DNA of 40,742 nt from an uncultured Clostridia bacterium. GTDB taxonomy: Bacteria > Bacillota > Clostridia > TANB77 > CAG-508. The notes beneath the pieces are model-generated. The model ran no database searches. It was not told the DNA's origin and worked only from the letters and a program-made list of their open reading frames with translations. Made by a program: the position numbers and the translations under genes. Every line of letters begins with the position of its first letter. Position 1 is the stretch's first letter. Of this stretch, positions 21,575 through 30,763 are shown one piece after another. The DNA lies in contig CANQVU010000007.1 in NCBI GenBank assembly GCA_947627415.1, positions 1 to 40,742 of the forward strand. Reading direction: 5' to 3'.

Positions 21575-22141
21575 TTGAAAAGACTTGTAACAATTTTAAC
21601 AGTTTTAATTTTAATTTTATTAATTTATTTTACATTATTTAAGGTAGTTAAAATAGATGAAATTATAATGAAAAAAATATATCCATTGAAATATAGTGAA
21701 TATATAGAAAAATATTCAGATGAATATAATATAGATTCATATATGGTTTATGCAATAATAAAAGCAGAAAGTAACTTCAATGAAAGAGCGAAATCTGCGA
21801 GTGATGCAGTAGGCTTAATGCAAGTAATGGAAAATACTGCAATAGAAACAGCAAACAAAATGGGTTTAAATATTACTGAAGAAGACTTATTTAATCCAGA
21901 ATTAAATATTAAGGTAGGATTAAAATACTTTTGCAGTTTACTAGAAAAATACAATAATAATTATTATATAGCAATTATTGCGTATAATGCTGGAATTGGA
22001 AATGTAGACAAATGGCTAAGAGAAGGAGTTATAAAAAAAGATGCATCAGATATAGAAAATGTTCCATTTAGAGAAACAAATAATTATGTAAGAAAAATAT
22101 TAAGGGATTATGATATATATACAAAATTATATAAAGAATGA
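21575..22141 (+). CDS. Lytic transglycosylase (Slt family)
   Basis: YAIIKAESNFNERAKSASDAVGLMQVMENTA; NPELNIKVGLKYF; AIIAYNAGIGNVDKWL. Confidence 0.92.
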   Translation: MKRLVTILTVLILILLIYFTLFKVVKIDEIIMKKIYPLKYSEYIEKYSDEYNIDSYMVYAIIKAESNFNERAKSASDAVGLMQVMENTAIETANKMGLNITEEDLFNPELNIKVGLKYFCSLLEKYNNNYYIAIIAYNAGIGNVDKWLREGVIKKDASDIENVPFRETNNYVRKILRDYDIYTKLYKE

Positions 22142-22176
22142 AATACCAATAAATTGCAATTTGAGCGTCCGGACGT

Positions 22177-22215
22177 GAGGAAAAAATTTATTTCGCATAA
22201 ATGTGATTTTTCCTC
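22177..22215. repeat. Intergenic hairpin
   Basis: GAGGAAAAA-ATTTAT-ttcgc-ATAAAT-gtga-TTTTTCCTC; adjacent perfect palindrome CGTCCGGACG at 22166-22175. Confidence 0.55.
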
Positions 22216-22350
22216 CGTTCTAGAGAATAGATGTAAGAAATGAACTCAATAGAAATATAATAATACAAGTATCAATTTGTGTGAATAAATACTTGTTATA
22301 GTTCTTCCATTGGTGTATAATCAGATTATTAATAGGTAGGAGTGAAGTAT

Positions 22351-23367
22351 ATGTCAATCTTAGTAACTGGTGGTGCGGGTTATATAGGAAGTCATACAGT
22401 AGTAGAACTGTTAAATAGAAATGAAGATATTGTTATAGTAGATAATTTTGTAAACAGCAAGCCTGCAGTATTAGAGAAAATAAAAAAAATAACAGGAAAA
22501 GATTTTAAATTTTATGAAATAGATGTATTGAATGAAGAAGCTTTAAACAAAGTATTTCAAGAAAATAATATAGAAGCTGTAATACATTTTGCAGGGTTAA
22601 AAGCAGTAGGAGAATCTGTTGAAAAGCCAATTGAATATTATCATAATAATATTACAGGTACATTAATATTGTTAAAATTAATGAAAAAATATAATTGTAA
22701 GAAAATAGTTTTTAGCTCATCAGCAACAGTGTATGGCAATCCAGAAAGAGTTCCATTAACTGAAGATTGCAAAACCGGGGGAACAACAAATCCTTATGGT
22801 ACAACAAAGTTATTTATAGAACAAATTTTGAAAGATGTTTATGTAGCTGATAATGAATTTAGTATATCACTTCTTAGATATTTTAATCCAATTGGAGCAC
22901 ATGAGAGTGGTTTAATTGGAGAGGATCCTAATGATATACCAAACAATCTTATGCCATATATAACAGGAGTTGCATCTGGTAAATTCGAAATACTTAGTGT
23001 GTTTGGAAATGATTATCCAACAAAAGATGGAACAGGTGTAAGAGATTACATACATGTTGTAGATTTAGCAAAAGGTCATCTTAAAGCATTAGACAAAATA
23101 AGAAAAGAAACAGGTGTGCAAATATATAACTTAGGTACAGGAAATGGATATTCAGTATTAGATTTAGTAAAAACTTTTGAAAAAGTAAATAATGTAGAAG
23201 TAAAATATAAAATAGTAGGAAGAAGAGCAGGAGATATAGCAGAATGTTATGCAGATCCTAGCAAAGCAAAAAAAGAACTTGGATGGGCTTGCGAAAAAGG
23301 AATAGAAGAGATGTGCAAAGATTCATGGAACTTTATAATTTCAAACAAAGGAGAGAGTAAAGATTGA
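22351..23367 (+). CDS. galE: UDP-glucose 4-epimerase
   Basis: [57 protein letters not shown]. Confidence 0.95.
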   Translation: MSILVTGGAGYIGSHTVVELLNRNEDIVIVDNFVNSKPAVLEKIKKITGKDFKFYEIDVLNEEALNKVFQENNIEAVIHFAGLKAVGESVEKPIEYYHNNITGTLILLKLMKKYNCKKIVFSSSATVYGNPERVPLTEDCKTGGTTNPYGTTKLFIEQILKDVYVADNEFSISLLRYFNPIGAHESGLIGEDPNDIPNNLMPYITGVASGKFEILSVFGNDYPTKDGTGVRDYIHVVDLAKGHLKALDKIRKETGVQIYNLGTGNGYSVLDLVKTFEKVNNVEVKYKIVGRRAGDIAECYADPSKAKKELGWACEKGIEEMCKDSWNFIISNKGESKD

Positions 23368-23918
23368 AAAAATTATTATTAGTTATTGATATGATTAATG
23401 GATTTGTAAAAGAAGGAGCACTAGCAGATAAGCAAATAAATAATATAACTCCAAATATCGTAAAATTAGTAGAAAAATATATTAATAATAATGATGATAT
23501 AATAAGCATACAAGAAGGACATACTAAATCATCAAAAGAATTTGAAAATTTCCCACCTCATTGTATTTTAGGAACAGAAGAGGCAGAGCTTATTGAAGAA
23601 CTTATTCCTTTTAAGGATAAAATGAAGTTAATTAGAAAAAATTCTACAAGCGGATTTATAACTGATGATTTTATGAGATATATGAAAGATAATGAGAATA
23701 GGTTAGAAGAGATTGTACTTACAGGTTGTTGTACAGATTTATGCATTCTAAATTTTGCAATCCCATTAAAAACATATATAAATGAGCATAATTTAAATAT
23801 AAAAGTAACGATATACAAAAATGCAGTAGAGACCTATGATGCACCAAATCATAACAGAAAAGAATATAATGATATGGCATTTAAAATAATGCAACAAAAT
23901 GGAATTGATATAAGATAA
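23364..23918 (+). CDS. Cysteine hydrolase, nicotinamidase/isochorismatase family
   Basis: [45 protein letters not shown]. Confidence 0.82.
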   Translation: MKKLLLVIDMINGFVKEGALADKQINNITPNIVKLVEKYINNNDDIISIQEGHTKSSKEFENFPPHCILGTEEAELIEELIPFKDKMKLIRKNSTSGFITDDFMRYMKDNENRLEEIVLTGCCTDLCILNFAIPLKTYINEHNLNIKVTIYKNAVETYDAPNHNRKEYNDMAFKIMQQNGIDIR

Positions 23919-23920
23919 AA

Positions 23921-23964
23921 GAAAAAAGAGGATTTAGGGGACGCCCCCTAAATCCTCTTTTTTC
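23921..23964. terminator. Bidirectional terminator between convergent genes
   Basis: GAAAAAAGAGGATTTAGGGG-acg-CCCCCTAAATCCTCTTTTTTC near-perfect stem between + and - strand CDSs. Confidence 0.8.
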
Positions 23965-23969
23965 TCAAA

Positions 23970-25400
23970 TTATTTATTTTCTAATAATTCATTTTTTAAA
24001 TCCCATAATTTTTGAGATAAATCTACATAGTACTTATGTGGATTTTTTATACGTTTTACTTCATTCCACAATGTATCTAACTCTTTTTTTGCATTTTGTG
24101 AAATTGTATCCAAATCAGGAGAACTATATACGAGATTTCCTTTATCGAATATTGTTTCTTGTAGAGGCCTTATAGTATAATTTGTTAATGTTTTCTTTTT
24201 CCAAGGAGATAGAGGATCAAAGATTACATATTTATCTTCTGGAATTATTTCATCGTGTAAGGCAATAACATCAGCTAAAGCCTTATTAGTGCTTTTATCA
24301 TAGAATCTATATAGCTTTTTAAAACCAGGATTTGTTATCTTTATTGTATTATTAGAAACTTTAATTTTAGGTATTATTTTATTATCTTTTTCAATTGCGA
24401 CTAATTTATATACTCCACCAAAAACAGGATTGCTTTTAGCAGTAATTAAATTTTCTCCAACTCCAAACAAGTCTATTTTTGCTCCTTCATCTAATATAGA
24501 AGTTATTACATATTCATCAAGAGCATTTGTTCCGCATATTTTACAATCTTCAAATCCAGCTTCATCTAATATAGTTCTTATTTTTTTAGATAGGTAAGAT
24601 AAGTCACCACTATCTAATCTTACTGCTTTTGGTCTATACCCATTTGGAACTAAAACTTCATTAAAGACCTTGATTGCATTTTTAATACCAGAATTAAGAG
24701 TATCATATGTATCAATTAATAAAGTACAATCGTTAGGATAGTTTTCAGCATATGCTTTAAATGCTTCATATTCAGAGTCGAATGCTTGTATAAAGCTATG
24801 AGCCATTGTTCCACTTGCAGGTATATTCCATTCTTTGGCTGTTAAAACACATGATGTGCCTACGCATCCACCAATAATTGCAGCCCTTGCACCAAAAACA
24901 GCAGCATCTACGCTATGAGCTCTTCTTGCACCAAATTCCATTACAGGACGTCCATCTGCTGCAGTTACTATTCTACTAGATTTTGTTGCTATTAATGATT
25001 GATGATTAATTAAACAAAGTATAGTAGTTTCTAAGAGTTGTGCCTCAATAAGAGGAGCTTTAACAGTGATTAGAGGTTCATTTGGAAATACCACAGTTCC
25101 TTCTGGAACAGACCAAATCGTTCCAGTAAACTTAAAGTTTTTTAAATAATTTAAAAATTCATTTGAAAACATATTTTTACTTTTTAAGAAATCAATATCT
25201 TCATCAGTAAATTTTAAATTTTTTATATAGTCAATTATTTGTTCCAAACCTGCAAATATAACATAACCACCATTGTCTGGTATTTCTCTAAAGAATACAT
25301 CAAAATAACTTTCAATATTTTGCATATTTTTTGCAAAGTATCCATTTGACATAGTAAATTCATAAAAATCTGTAACTAATTCTAATTTTCGTTTATCCAT
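23970..25400 (-). CDS. pncB: Nicotinate phosphoribosyltransferase
   Basis: LVTDFYEFTMSNGYF; MEFGARRAHSVDAAVFGARAAIIGG; GTMAHSFIQAF; VRLDSGDL. Confidence 0.92.
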   Translation of the reverse strand: MDKRKLELVTDFYEFTMSNGYFAKNMQNIESYFDVFFREIPDNGGYVIFAGLEQIIDYIKNLKFTDEDIDFLKSKNMFSNEFLNYLKNFKFTGTIWSVPEGTVVFPNEPLITVKAPLIEAQLLETTILCLINHQSLIATKSSRIVTAADGRPVMEFGARRAHSVDAAVFGARAAIIGGCVGTSCVLTAKEWNIPASGTMAHSFIQAFDSEYEAFKAYAENYPNDCTLLIDTYDTLNSGIKNAIKVFNEVLVPNGYRPKAVRLDSGDLSYLSKKIRTILDEAGFEDCKICGTNALDEYVITSILDEGAKIDLFGVGENLITAKSNPVFGGVYKLVAIEKDNKIIPKIKVSNNTIKITNPGFKKLYRFYDKSTNKALADVIALHDEIIPEDKYVIFDPLSPWKKKTLTNYTIRPLQETIFDKGNLVYSSPDLDTISQNAKKELDTLWNEVKRIKNPHKYYVDLSQKLWDLKNELLENK

Positions 25401-25460
25401 AATTATACTCCTTATATAATAATTAAATTTATTATATCATTCATGTCAAGACAAAAAATC

Positions 25461-25483
25461 ACCGTGCTTGTTATAGAGCACGG
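25461..25483 (-). terminator. Terminator-like hairpin for the minus-strand ORF at 25497-25787
   Basis: CCGTGCT-...-AGCACGG stem; on the minus strand it is followed by a T-rich tract. Confidence 0.55.
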
Positions 25484-25496
25484 CGTGGAAAGGATT

Positions 25497-25787
25497 TCAT
25501 TCAAGGTTAACTAAAAGGTAACGAGAAGAAGTGTGCGAATTTTCCATTTGATCGGAAAAATTGAAGGAGATAGCTTTGGTGTAACCATCATTTTCATTAA
25601 TCAAAGTAGGAACCTGTCCAGGCTTTCGAGATTTGAAAAAATCAACTTTGACTAATTCTCTATGCCCATGAAATGATTCAAAGAGTTGAAGCATTTCTTC
25701 AACATCAGAGCTATTCTCATTCATAAATTTTTCCAAAATGTCATTTCTTTTGCTTACATATTTCATAATATAGTAAGCTCCTTTCAT
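25497..25787 (-). CDS. Hypothetical protein, 96 aa
   Basis: Standalone minus-strand ORF with its own downstream hairpin; no family recognised. Confidence 0.45.
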   Translation of the reverse strand: MKGAYYIMKYVSKRNDILEKFMNENSSDVEEMLQLFESFHGHRELVKVDFFKSRKPGQVPTLINENDGYTKAISFNFSDQMENSHTSSRYLLVNLE

Positions 25788-25860
25788 ATAAAAATTTTAG
25801 GATACACAAGTATCTTATGTTAATTATATCATAAAATTGGAAAACGGTCAATTTTGGTGG

Positions 25861-25890
25861 TTGACATTAATTAATCTTAAGGAATATAAT
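25861..25890 (+). promoter_or_regulatory. Sigma-A-like promoter for the ABC transporter
   Basis: TTGACA (25861-25866), 18-nt spacer, TATAAT (25885-25890). Confidence 0.6.
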
Positions 25891-25943
25891 TACAAAAGTG
25901 GAAATAATATAATTAGATTATTTTTAAATCTTAAGGAGGAAAA

Positions 25944-28539
25944 ATGTTAAAGCTAAAAAATATTACTAAAGAGTATATATCAGGAGACTCTAAAGTAGAA
26001 GCATTAAAAGGTATAAGTATTGAATTCAGAAAATCAGAATTTGTATCAATACTTGGACCAAGTGGATGTGGAAAAACTACCCTTTTAAATATAATAGGTG
26101 GATTAGATAGATATACAAACGGTGATTTATCGATAAATCGGTAAATCTACTAAAGAATTCAAAGATAGAGATTGGGATACTTACAGAAATCATTCTGTAG
26201 GATTTGTATTCCAAAATTATAACTTAATACCACATCAAACAGTTTTATCAAATGTAGAACTTGCACTTACACTATCTGGAGTATCAAAAAAAGAAAGAAG
26301 AAAAAAGGCAATAGAGGCATTAGAAAGTGTAGGATTAAAGGACCAAATTAACAAGAAACCAAACCAAATGTCAGGTGGACAAATGCAAAGAGTTGCAATA
26401 GCAAGGGCTCTAGTAAATGATCCAGAAATAATCTTAGCAGACGAACCAACAGGTGCATTGGACACAAAAACGAGTGTGCAAATAATGGAAATATTAAAAC
26501 AGATTTCAAAAGATAAATTAATAATAATGGTAACACATAATCCAGAAATAGCAGAAAAATATTCATCAAGAATAATAAAAGTTTTAGATGGTAAAGTAAC
26601 AGATGATAGTAATCCGTATAAATCAAAAGAAGATAAAAATAAAGATAATAAAAAGAAAACTAAAAAACCATCAATGAGCTTTTTTACAGCTTTAAACTTA
26701 AGTTTAAATAATTTAATGACTAAAAAAGGAAGAACATTTCTAACAGCTTTTGCTGGAAGCATTGGTATTATTGGAATTGCTTTAATTCTTGCAATATCAA
26801 CAGGTGTTCAAAATTATATAAATAAAGTAGAAGAAGATACTTTATCATCATATCCAATTACCGTAGAAGAACAAACTATAGATATGTCTAGTATGATGGA
26901 AAATATGATGGGAGAAACAAACCAAGATACATCAAATTATGAAGAAGGAAAAATATATTCGTCTGATATTATGGATGAAATGATTACTACACTTTCAAAT
27001 AAAGTAACAAATAATAATTTAAAAGAACTAAAAAGCTATTTAGAAGAAGATAATAATCCAATAAAGAATTATACAAATGCAATAGATTATAGCTATAACT
27101 TAGATATTAATTTATATAAAGAAAATACAGAAGATGGAATAGTAAAAGTTAATCCAAGTACTGTTATGAATGCTATGGGAATGGGAGAAATGATTGAAGC
27201 AAGAGATAATTCCTCTATGTCGTCAGTTATGATGTCAAATACAGATGTATGGATGGAATTATTGGATAATGAAGGACTATTGCACTCGCAATATAATTTG
27301 CTTGCAGGCAATTGGCCTAAAAGCTATAATGAAGTAGTGTTAGTTGTAAATGAAAATAATGAACTTAGCGATTATACATTATACTCATTAGGATTAAAAG
27401 ACCAAGATGAGCTAGAAAAGAAATTTAAAGCAATGCAAAAGGGTGAAAGCGTTGAAGAATCTACTCAGACATCATATACTTATGATGAATTATTAGGATT
27501 ATCATTTAAACTAATTTTGAATTCAGATTATTATACTAAAGAAAATGGACTATGGCTTGATAAAGAAGATGATAATAAGTACATGAAACAAAAAATAGAT
27601 AAAGCAGAAAGTATTAAAGTTGTAGGAATAATTAAACAAAATCCAGATACAGTTGCGGTATCTATGACAGAAGGAATAGGCTATACAAAGGACTTAGAAG
27701 AATATGTTATAAACAAATCAAATGAATCAGAAATTGTAAAAGAGCAAAAAGAAAATTCTGATGTAAATGTATTTTCAGGATTGGAGTTTCCAACAGAAGA
27801 TGAGAAACAAGAATTTAATTATGATTCACTATCAACACAGCAAAAAATGGCTATGGCAACTTTGAGTGCAGAAGAATTATCACAGATGATGGAAGCATAT
27901 ACAGAAAATATGAATTCGAGTTATGAGAAGAATTTAGAAAAGCTAGGAGCTGTAGATTTAAGTAATCCATCTTCTATAAGAATTTATCCTAAAGACTTTG
28001 AATCTAAAGATGGTATTACAAGAGAAATAGAAAATTATAACCAAAAGCAAAGAGATGAAGGAAAAGAAGAAAACGTAATAAATTATACTGATATAGTAGG
28101 AATTATGATGAAATCAGTAAATCAAATCATTAGTATAATCAGTTATGTTTTAATAGCATTTGTAGCAATATCACTAATAGTATCATCAATAATGATAGGA
28201 ATAATAACATATATTTCAGTACTTGAAAGAACAAAAGAGATAGGAATACTTCGTAGCATAGGCGCTTCTAAAAAAGATATTTCAAGAGTATTCAATGCAG
28301 AAACTTTTATTGTAGGATTAATTTCAGGATTACTTGGAATAGGAATAACTATTCTCCTTACTATACCAATTAATTCTGCTATATATAATATTACAGGAAT
28401 AAATGTTAAAACAATGGTTCCACCAGTTGCAGGAGTAATACTTGTTATCATAAGTATGTTACTTACTATGATAGCAGGATTAATACCTTCGAAAATGGCA
28501 AGTAAAAAAGATCCAGTTGTTGCACTAAGAATTGATTAA
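25944..28539 (+). CDS. ABC transporter, ATPase fused to FtsX/MacB-type permease, read through a +1 shift at CGG 26139-26141 (about 864 aa joined)
   Basis: Walker [13 protein letters not shown] in the first [27 protein letters not shown] and FtsX permease in the +1 frame. Join: [35 protein letters not shown]. Confidence 0.92.
26139..26141 (+). other. +1 recoding site: AAT|CGG|T, read as AAT-(C)-GGT
   Basis: The zero frame reads AAT CGG TAA (immediate stop); +1 restores the ABC ATPase. Confidence 0.86.
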
Positions 28540-28575
28540 TGAAGATTAAATAAAATATAATTTAAAAAGAAAGGA

Positions 28576-29463
28576 ATGATTAAAATGGAAAAAGCAAAAG
28601 TATATTTCTGCAAGGAAATTACACCAGAAAATATTGTTAAAATGTATGATGTACTTCAAAAACCATTAACAGGGAAAGTAGCAGTAAAATTACATTCAGG
28701 AGAAAGGGGAAATCAAAACTATATAAGACCAGAAATGGTAAAAAAGATAGTAGAACATGTTAATGGAACAGTTGTAGAATGCAATACAGCATATGAAGGC
28801 GCAAGAGATACAACAGAGAAACACAAAGAATTAATGGAAGAACATGGATGGACTAAGTACTTTGATGTAGATATTATGGATGCTGAAGGTGAAGATAAAA
28901 TATTAGAAATTCCTAATGGAAAAGTAATTAAGAAAAATTATGTTGGAAAAAATATAGACAATTATGATTCTATGCTAGTTTTATCGCATTTTAAAGGACA
29001 TCCAATGGGAGGCTATGGAGGAGCATTGAAACAATTATCAATTGGTGTGGCATCAAGCAAAGGAAAAAGATATATCCATTGTGTTGGAAAAGAAAATGGA
29101 AGTTATGATGATATGTTTAAAGTAGATCAACTAAAATTTTTAGAGGCTATGGCAGATGCAGCAAGCAGTGTTACTAAAAAATTTGAAGGAAATATTGTAT
29201 ATATAAATGTAATGTGCAATATGAGTGTAGACTGTGACTGCTGCAATGTTGCAGAGGATCCATGTATTAAAGATATTGGAATATTATCATCTCTTGACCC
29301 TGTTGCCATAGACCAAGCATGTATTGATTTAGTTAAAAATTCAAATGACGAAGGAAAAGAACACTTATTAGAAAGAATTAATTCAAGACATGGAATTCAC
29401 ACAATCGAAGCTGCAAGTGAATTAGGAATCGGCAATAGAGATTATGAATTAGTAGAAATTTAG
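28576..29463 (+). CDS. DUF362 domain protein (4Fe-4S-type)
   Basis: KVYFCKEITPENIVKM, VAVKLHSGERGNQNYIRPE, HFKGHPMGGYGGALKQLSIGVASSKGK, CDCCNVAEDPCIKDIGILSSLDPVAID. Confidence 0.85.
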   Translation: MIKMEKAKVYFCKEITPENIVKMYDVLQKPLTGKVAVKLHSGERGNQNYIRPEMVKKIVEHVNGTVVECNTAYEGARDTTEKHKELMEEHGWTKYFDVDIMDAEGEDKILEIPNGKVIKKNYVGKNIDNYDSMLVLSHFKGHPMGGYGGALKQLSIGVASSKGKRYIHCVGKENGSYDDMFKVDQLKFLEAMADAASSVTKKFEGNIVYINVMCNMSVDCDCCNVAEDPCIKDIGILSSLDPVAIDQACIDLVKNSNDEGKEHLLERINSRHGIHTIEAASELGIGNRDYELVEI

Positions 29464-29475
29464 GAGGATTTTATT

Positions 29476-30042
29476 ATGATAGAAAAAGTTGAAGGAAGAA
29501 AAAAAGAAAATCGTTTATTAGATGTATTGTCAACGAGAAAGGTAAAATATATAATTGGGACAGTTCTTTTAAGTGCAATAGGCGTAGCCTTACCTAGAAT
29601 ATTTCATATTTTAGCAGGAAGTTCAGCAGGCACAACATTTTTACCAATGCATATTGCAGTACTAATTGCTGCATTAACATTTGGAGTTTTTAGTGGAAGT
29701 ATAGTGGCAGGTATATCTATAATATTTAGTTATTTACTAACAGGCATGCCAAATCTTTCAAGATTGCCATATATGCTTATAGAATTAGTAATTTATGCAG
29801 TCTTATTAGGATTGCTTAATAAAAAATTTAATAAATATATATCATTAATTGCAACAATTGTATTGGGGAGAGTAATCTATTCAGGAGTACTATTTGCAGC
29901 AATAAATATTTTTGGATTTAATACTTATGGATTATCAGTAATAGAAAGCATAAAAGCAGGATTACCTGGAATAGCTATTCAAATATTATTTGTTCCATTT
30001 ATTGCAAAAACAATAGAGAAAGGAATAAAACTACATGACTAA
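29476..30042 (+). CDS. ECF transporter S component
   Basis: Multi-TM ORF: LPMHIAVLIAALTFGVFSGSIVAGISIIFSYLLTGMP... Confidence 0.8.
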   Translation: MIEKVEGRKKENRLLDVLSTRKVKYIIGTVLLSAIGVALPRIFHILAGSSAGTTFLPMHIAVLIAALTFGVFSGSIVAGISIIFSYLLTGMPNLSRLPYMLIELVIYAVLLGLLNKKFNKYISLIATIVLGRVIYSGVLFAAINIFGFNTYGLSVIESIKAGLPGIAIQILFVPFIAKTIEKGIKLHD

Positions 30043-30445
30043 TTTAGAAAAAGCAAAAAATATATTATTAGAGAAAAATGCTTCTCTAGTAGTATGCTAT
30101 AAAAATGGAGATATAAAAGAATACTATCAAGATAGAATAAAAGATATAAAAGAAATTTTAATGAAAGACGAGTCATTACTTAAAGATGCTATAGTTGCAG
30201 ATAAAGTAATTGGAAAGGTTGCGGCATCTATTTTAACAGTAGCAGGAGTTAAAGAGATTTATGCAGAAATAATAAGTGAATTTGCAATTTCTATATTAGA
30301 AAAAAATGACATTAAATATGAATATAACAAAAAGGTAAATTACATTAAAAATAAAGATAATACTGGAATGTGTCCAATGGAAAATAAATATAAAGATGAG
30401 ACAGATATAAATATTATTTATAGAGAAATGATTGGAGAAAAATAG
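30035..30445 (+). CDS. DUF1893 domain protein
   Basis: ILLEKNASLVVCYKNGDI; DAIVADKVIGKVAASILTVAGVKEIYAEIIS; NTGMCPME. Confidence 0.8.
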   Translation: MTNLEKAKNILLEKNASLVVCYKNGDIKEYYQDRIKDIKEILMKDESLLKDAIVADKVIGKVAASILTVAGVKEIYAEIISEFAISILEKNDIKYEYNKKVNYIKNKDNTGMCPMENKYKDETDINIIYREMIGEK

Positions 30446-30446
30446 A

Positions 30447-30608
30447 ATGAATGAAGAAGACATAGAACTAAAAGAATATTTAGCTAAAATGAATTGTAGA
30501 GGATGTTATAACCATTGTCCTTTAAGTAATCCAATATGCGGAAGAAGTAAAATCTTTATAGATGAAGCGATTGAAAAATTCAATAATACATTAGAAAAGC
30601 AAAATTAA
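30447..30608 (+). CDS. Small Cys-rich protein, 53 aa
   Basis: MNEEDIELKEYLAKMNCRGCYNHCPLSNPICGRSKIFIDEAIEKFNNTLEKQN; nearly contiguous with the DUF1893 stop; CxxCxxxCx6C. Confidence 0.65.
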   Translation: MNEEDIELKEYLAKMNCRGCYNHCPLSNPICGRSKIFIDEAIEKFNNTLEKQN

Positions 30609-30683
30609 AATGTAATGAATTTGTAATGAAAATGTAACAAAACAGCTTAACCTTGATACTACTAAATTTAAAAAGAATCAAAT

Positions 30684-30722
30684 AAAATGTTGTTGCAAAT
30701 GCAACAACATTTTATTTTTTTT
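30684..30722 (+). terminator. Terminator hairpin upstream of nrdD
   Basis: AAAATGTTGTTGC-aaat-GCAACAACATTTT followed by T-rich tract. Confidence 0.75.
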
Positions 30723-30763
30723 ATGATATAATCCTATTACATTATGAAGGGGGAGATATTGAT

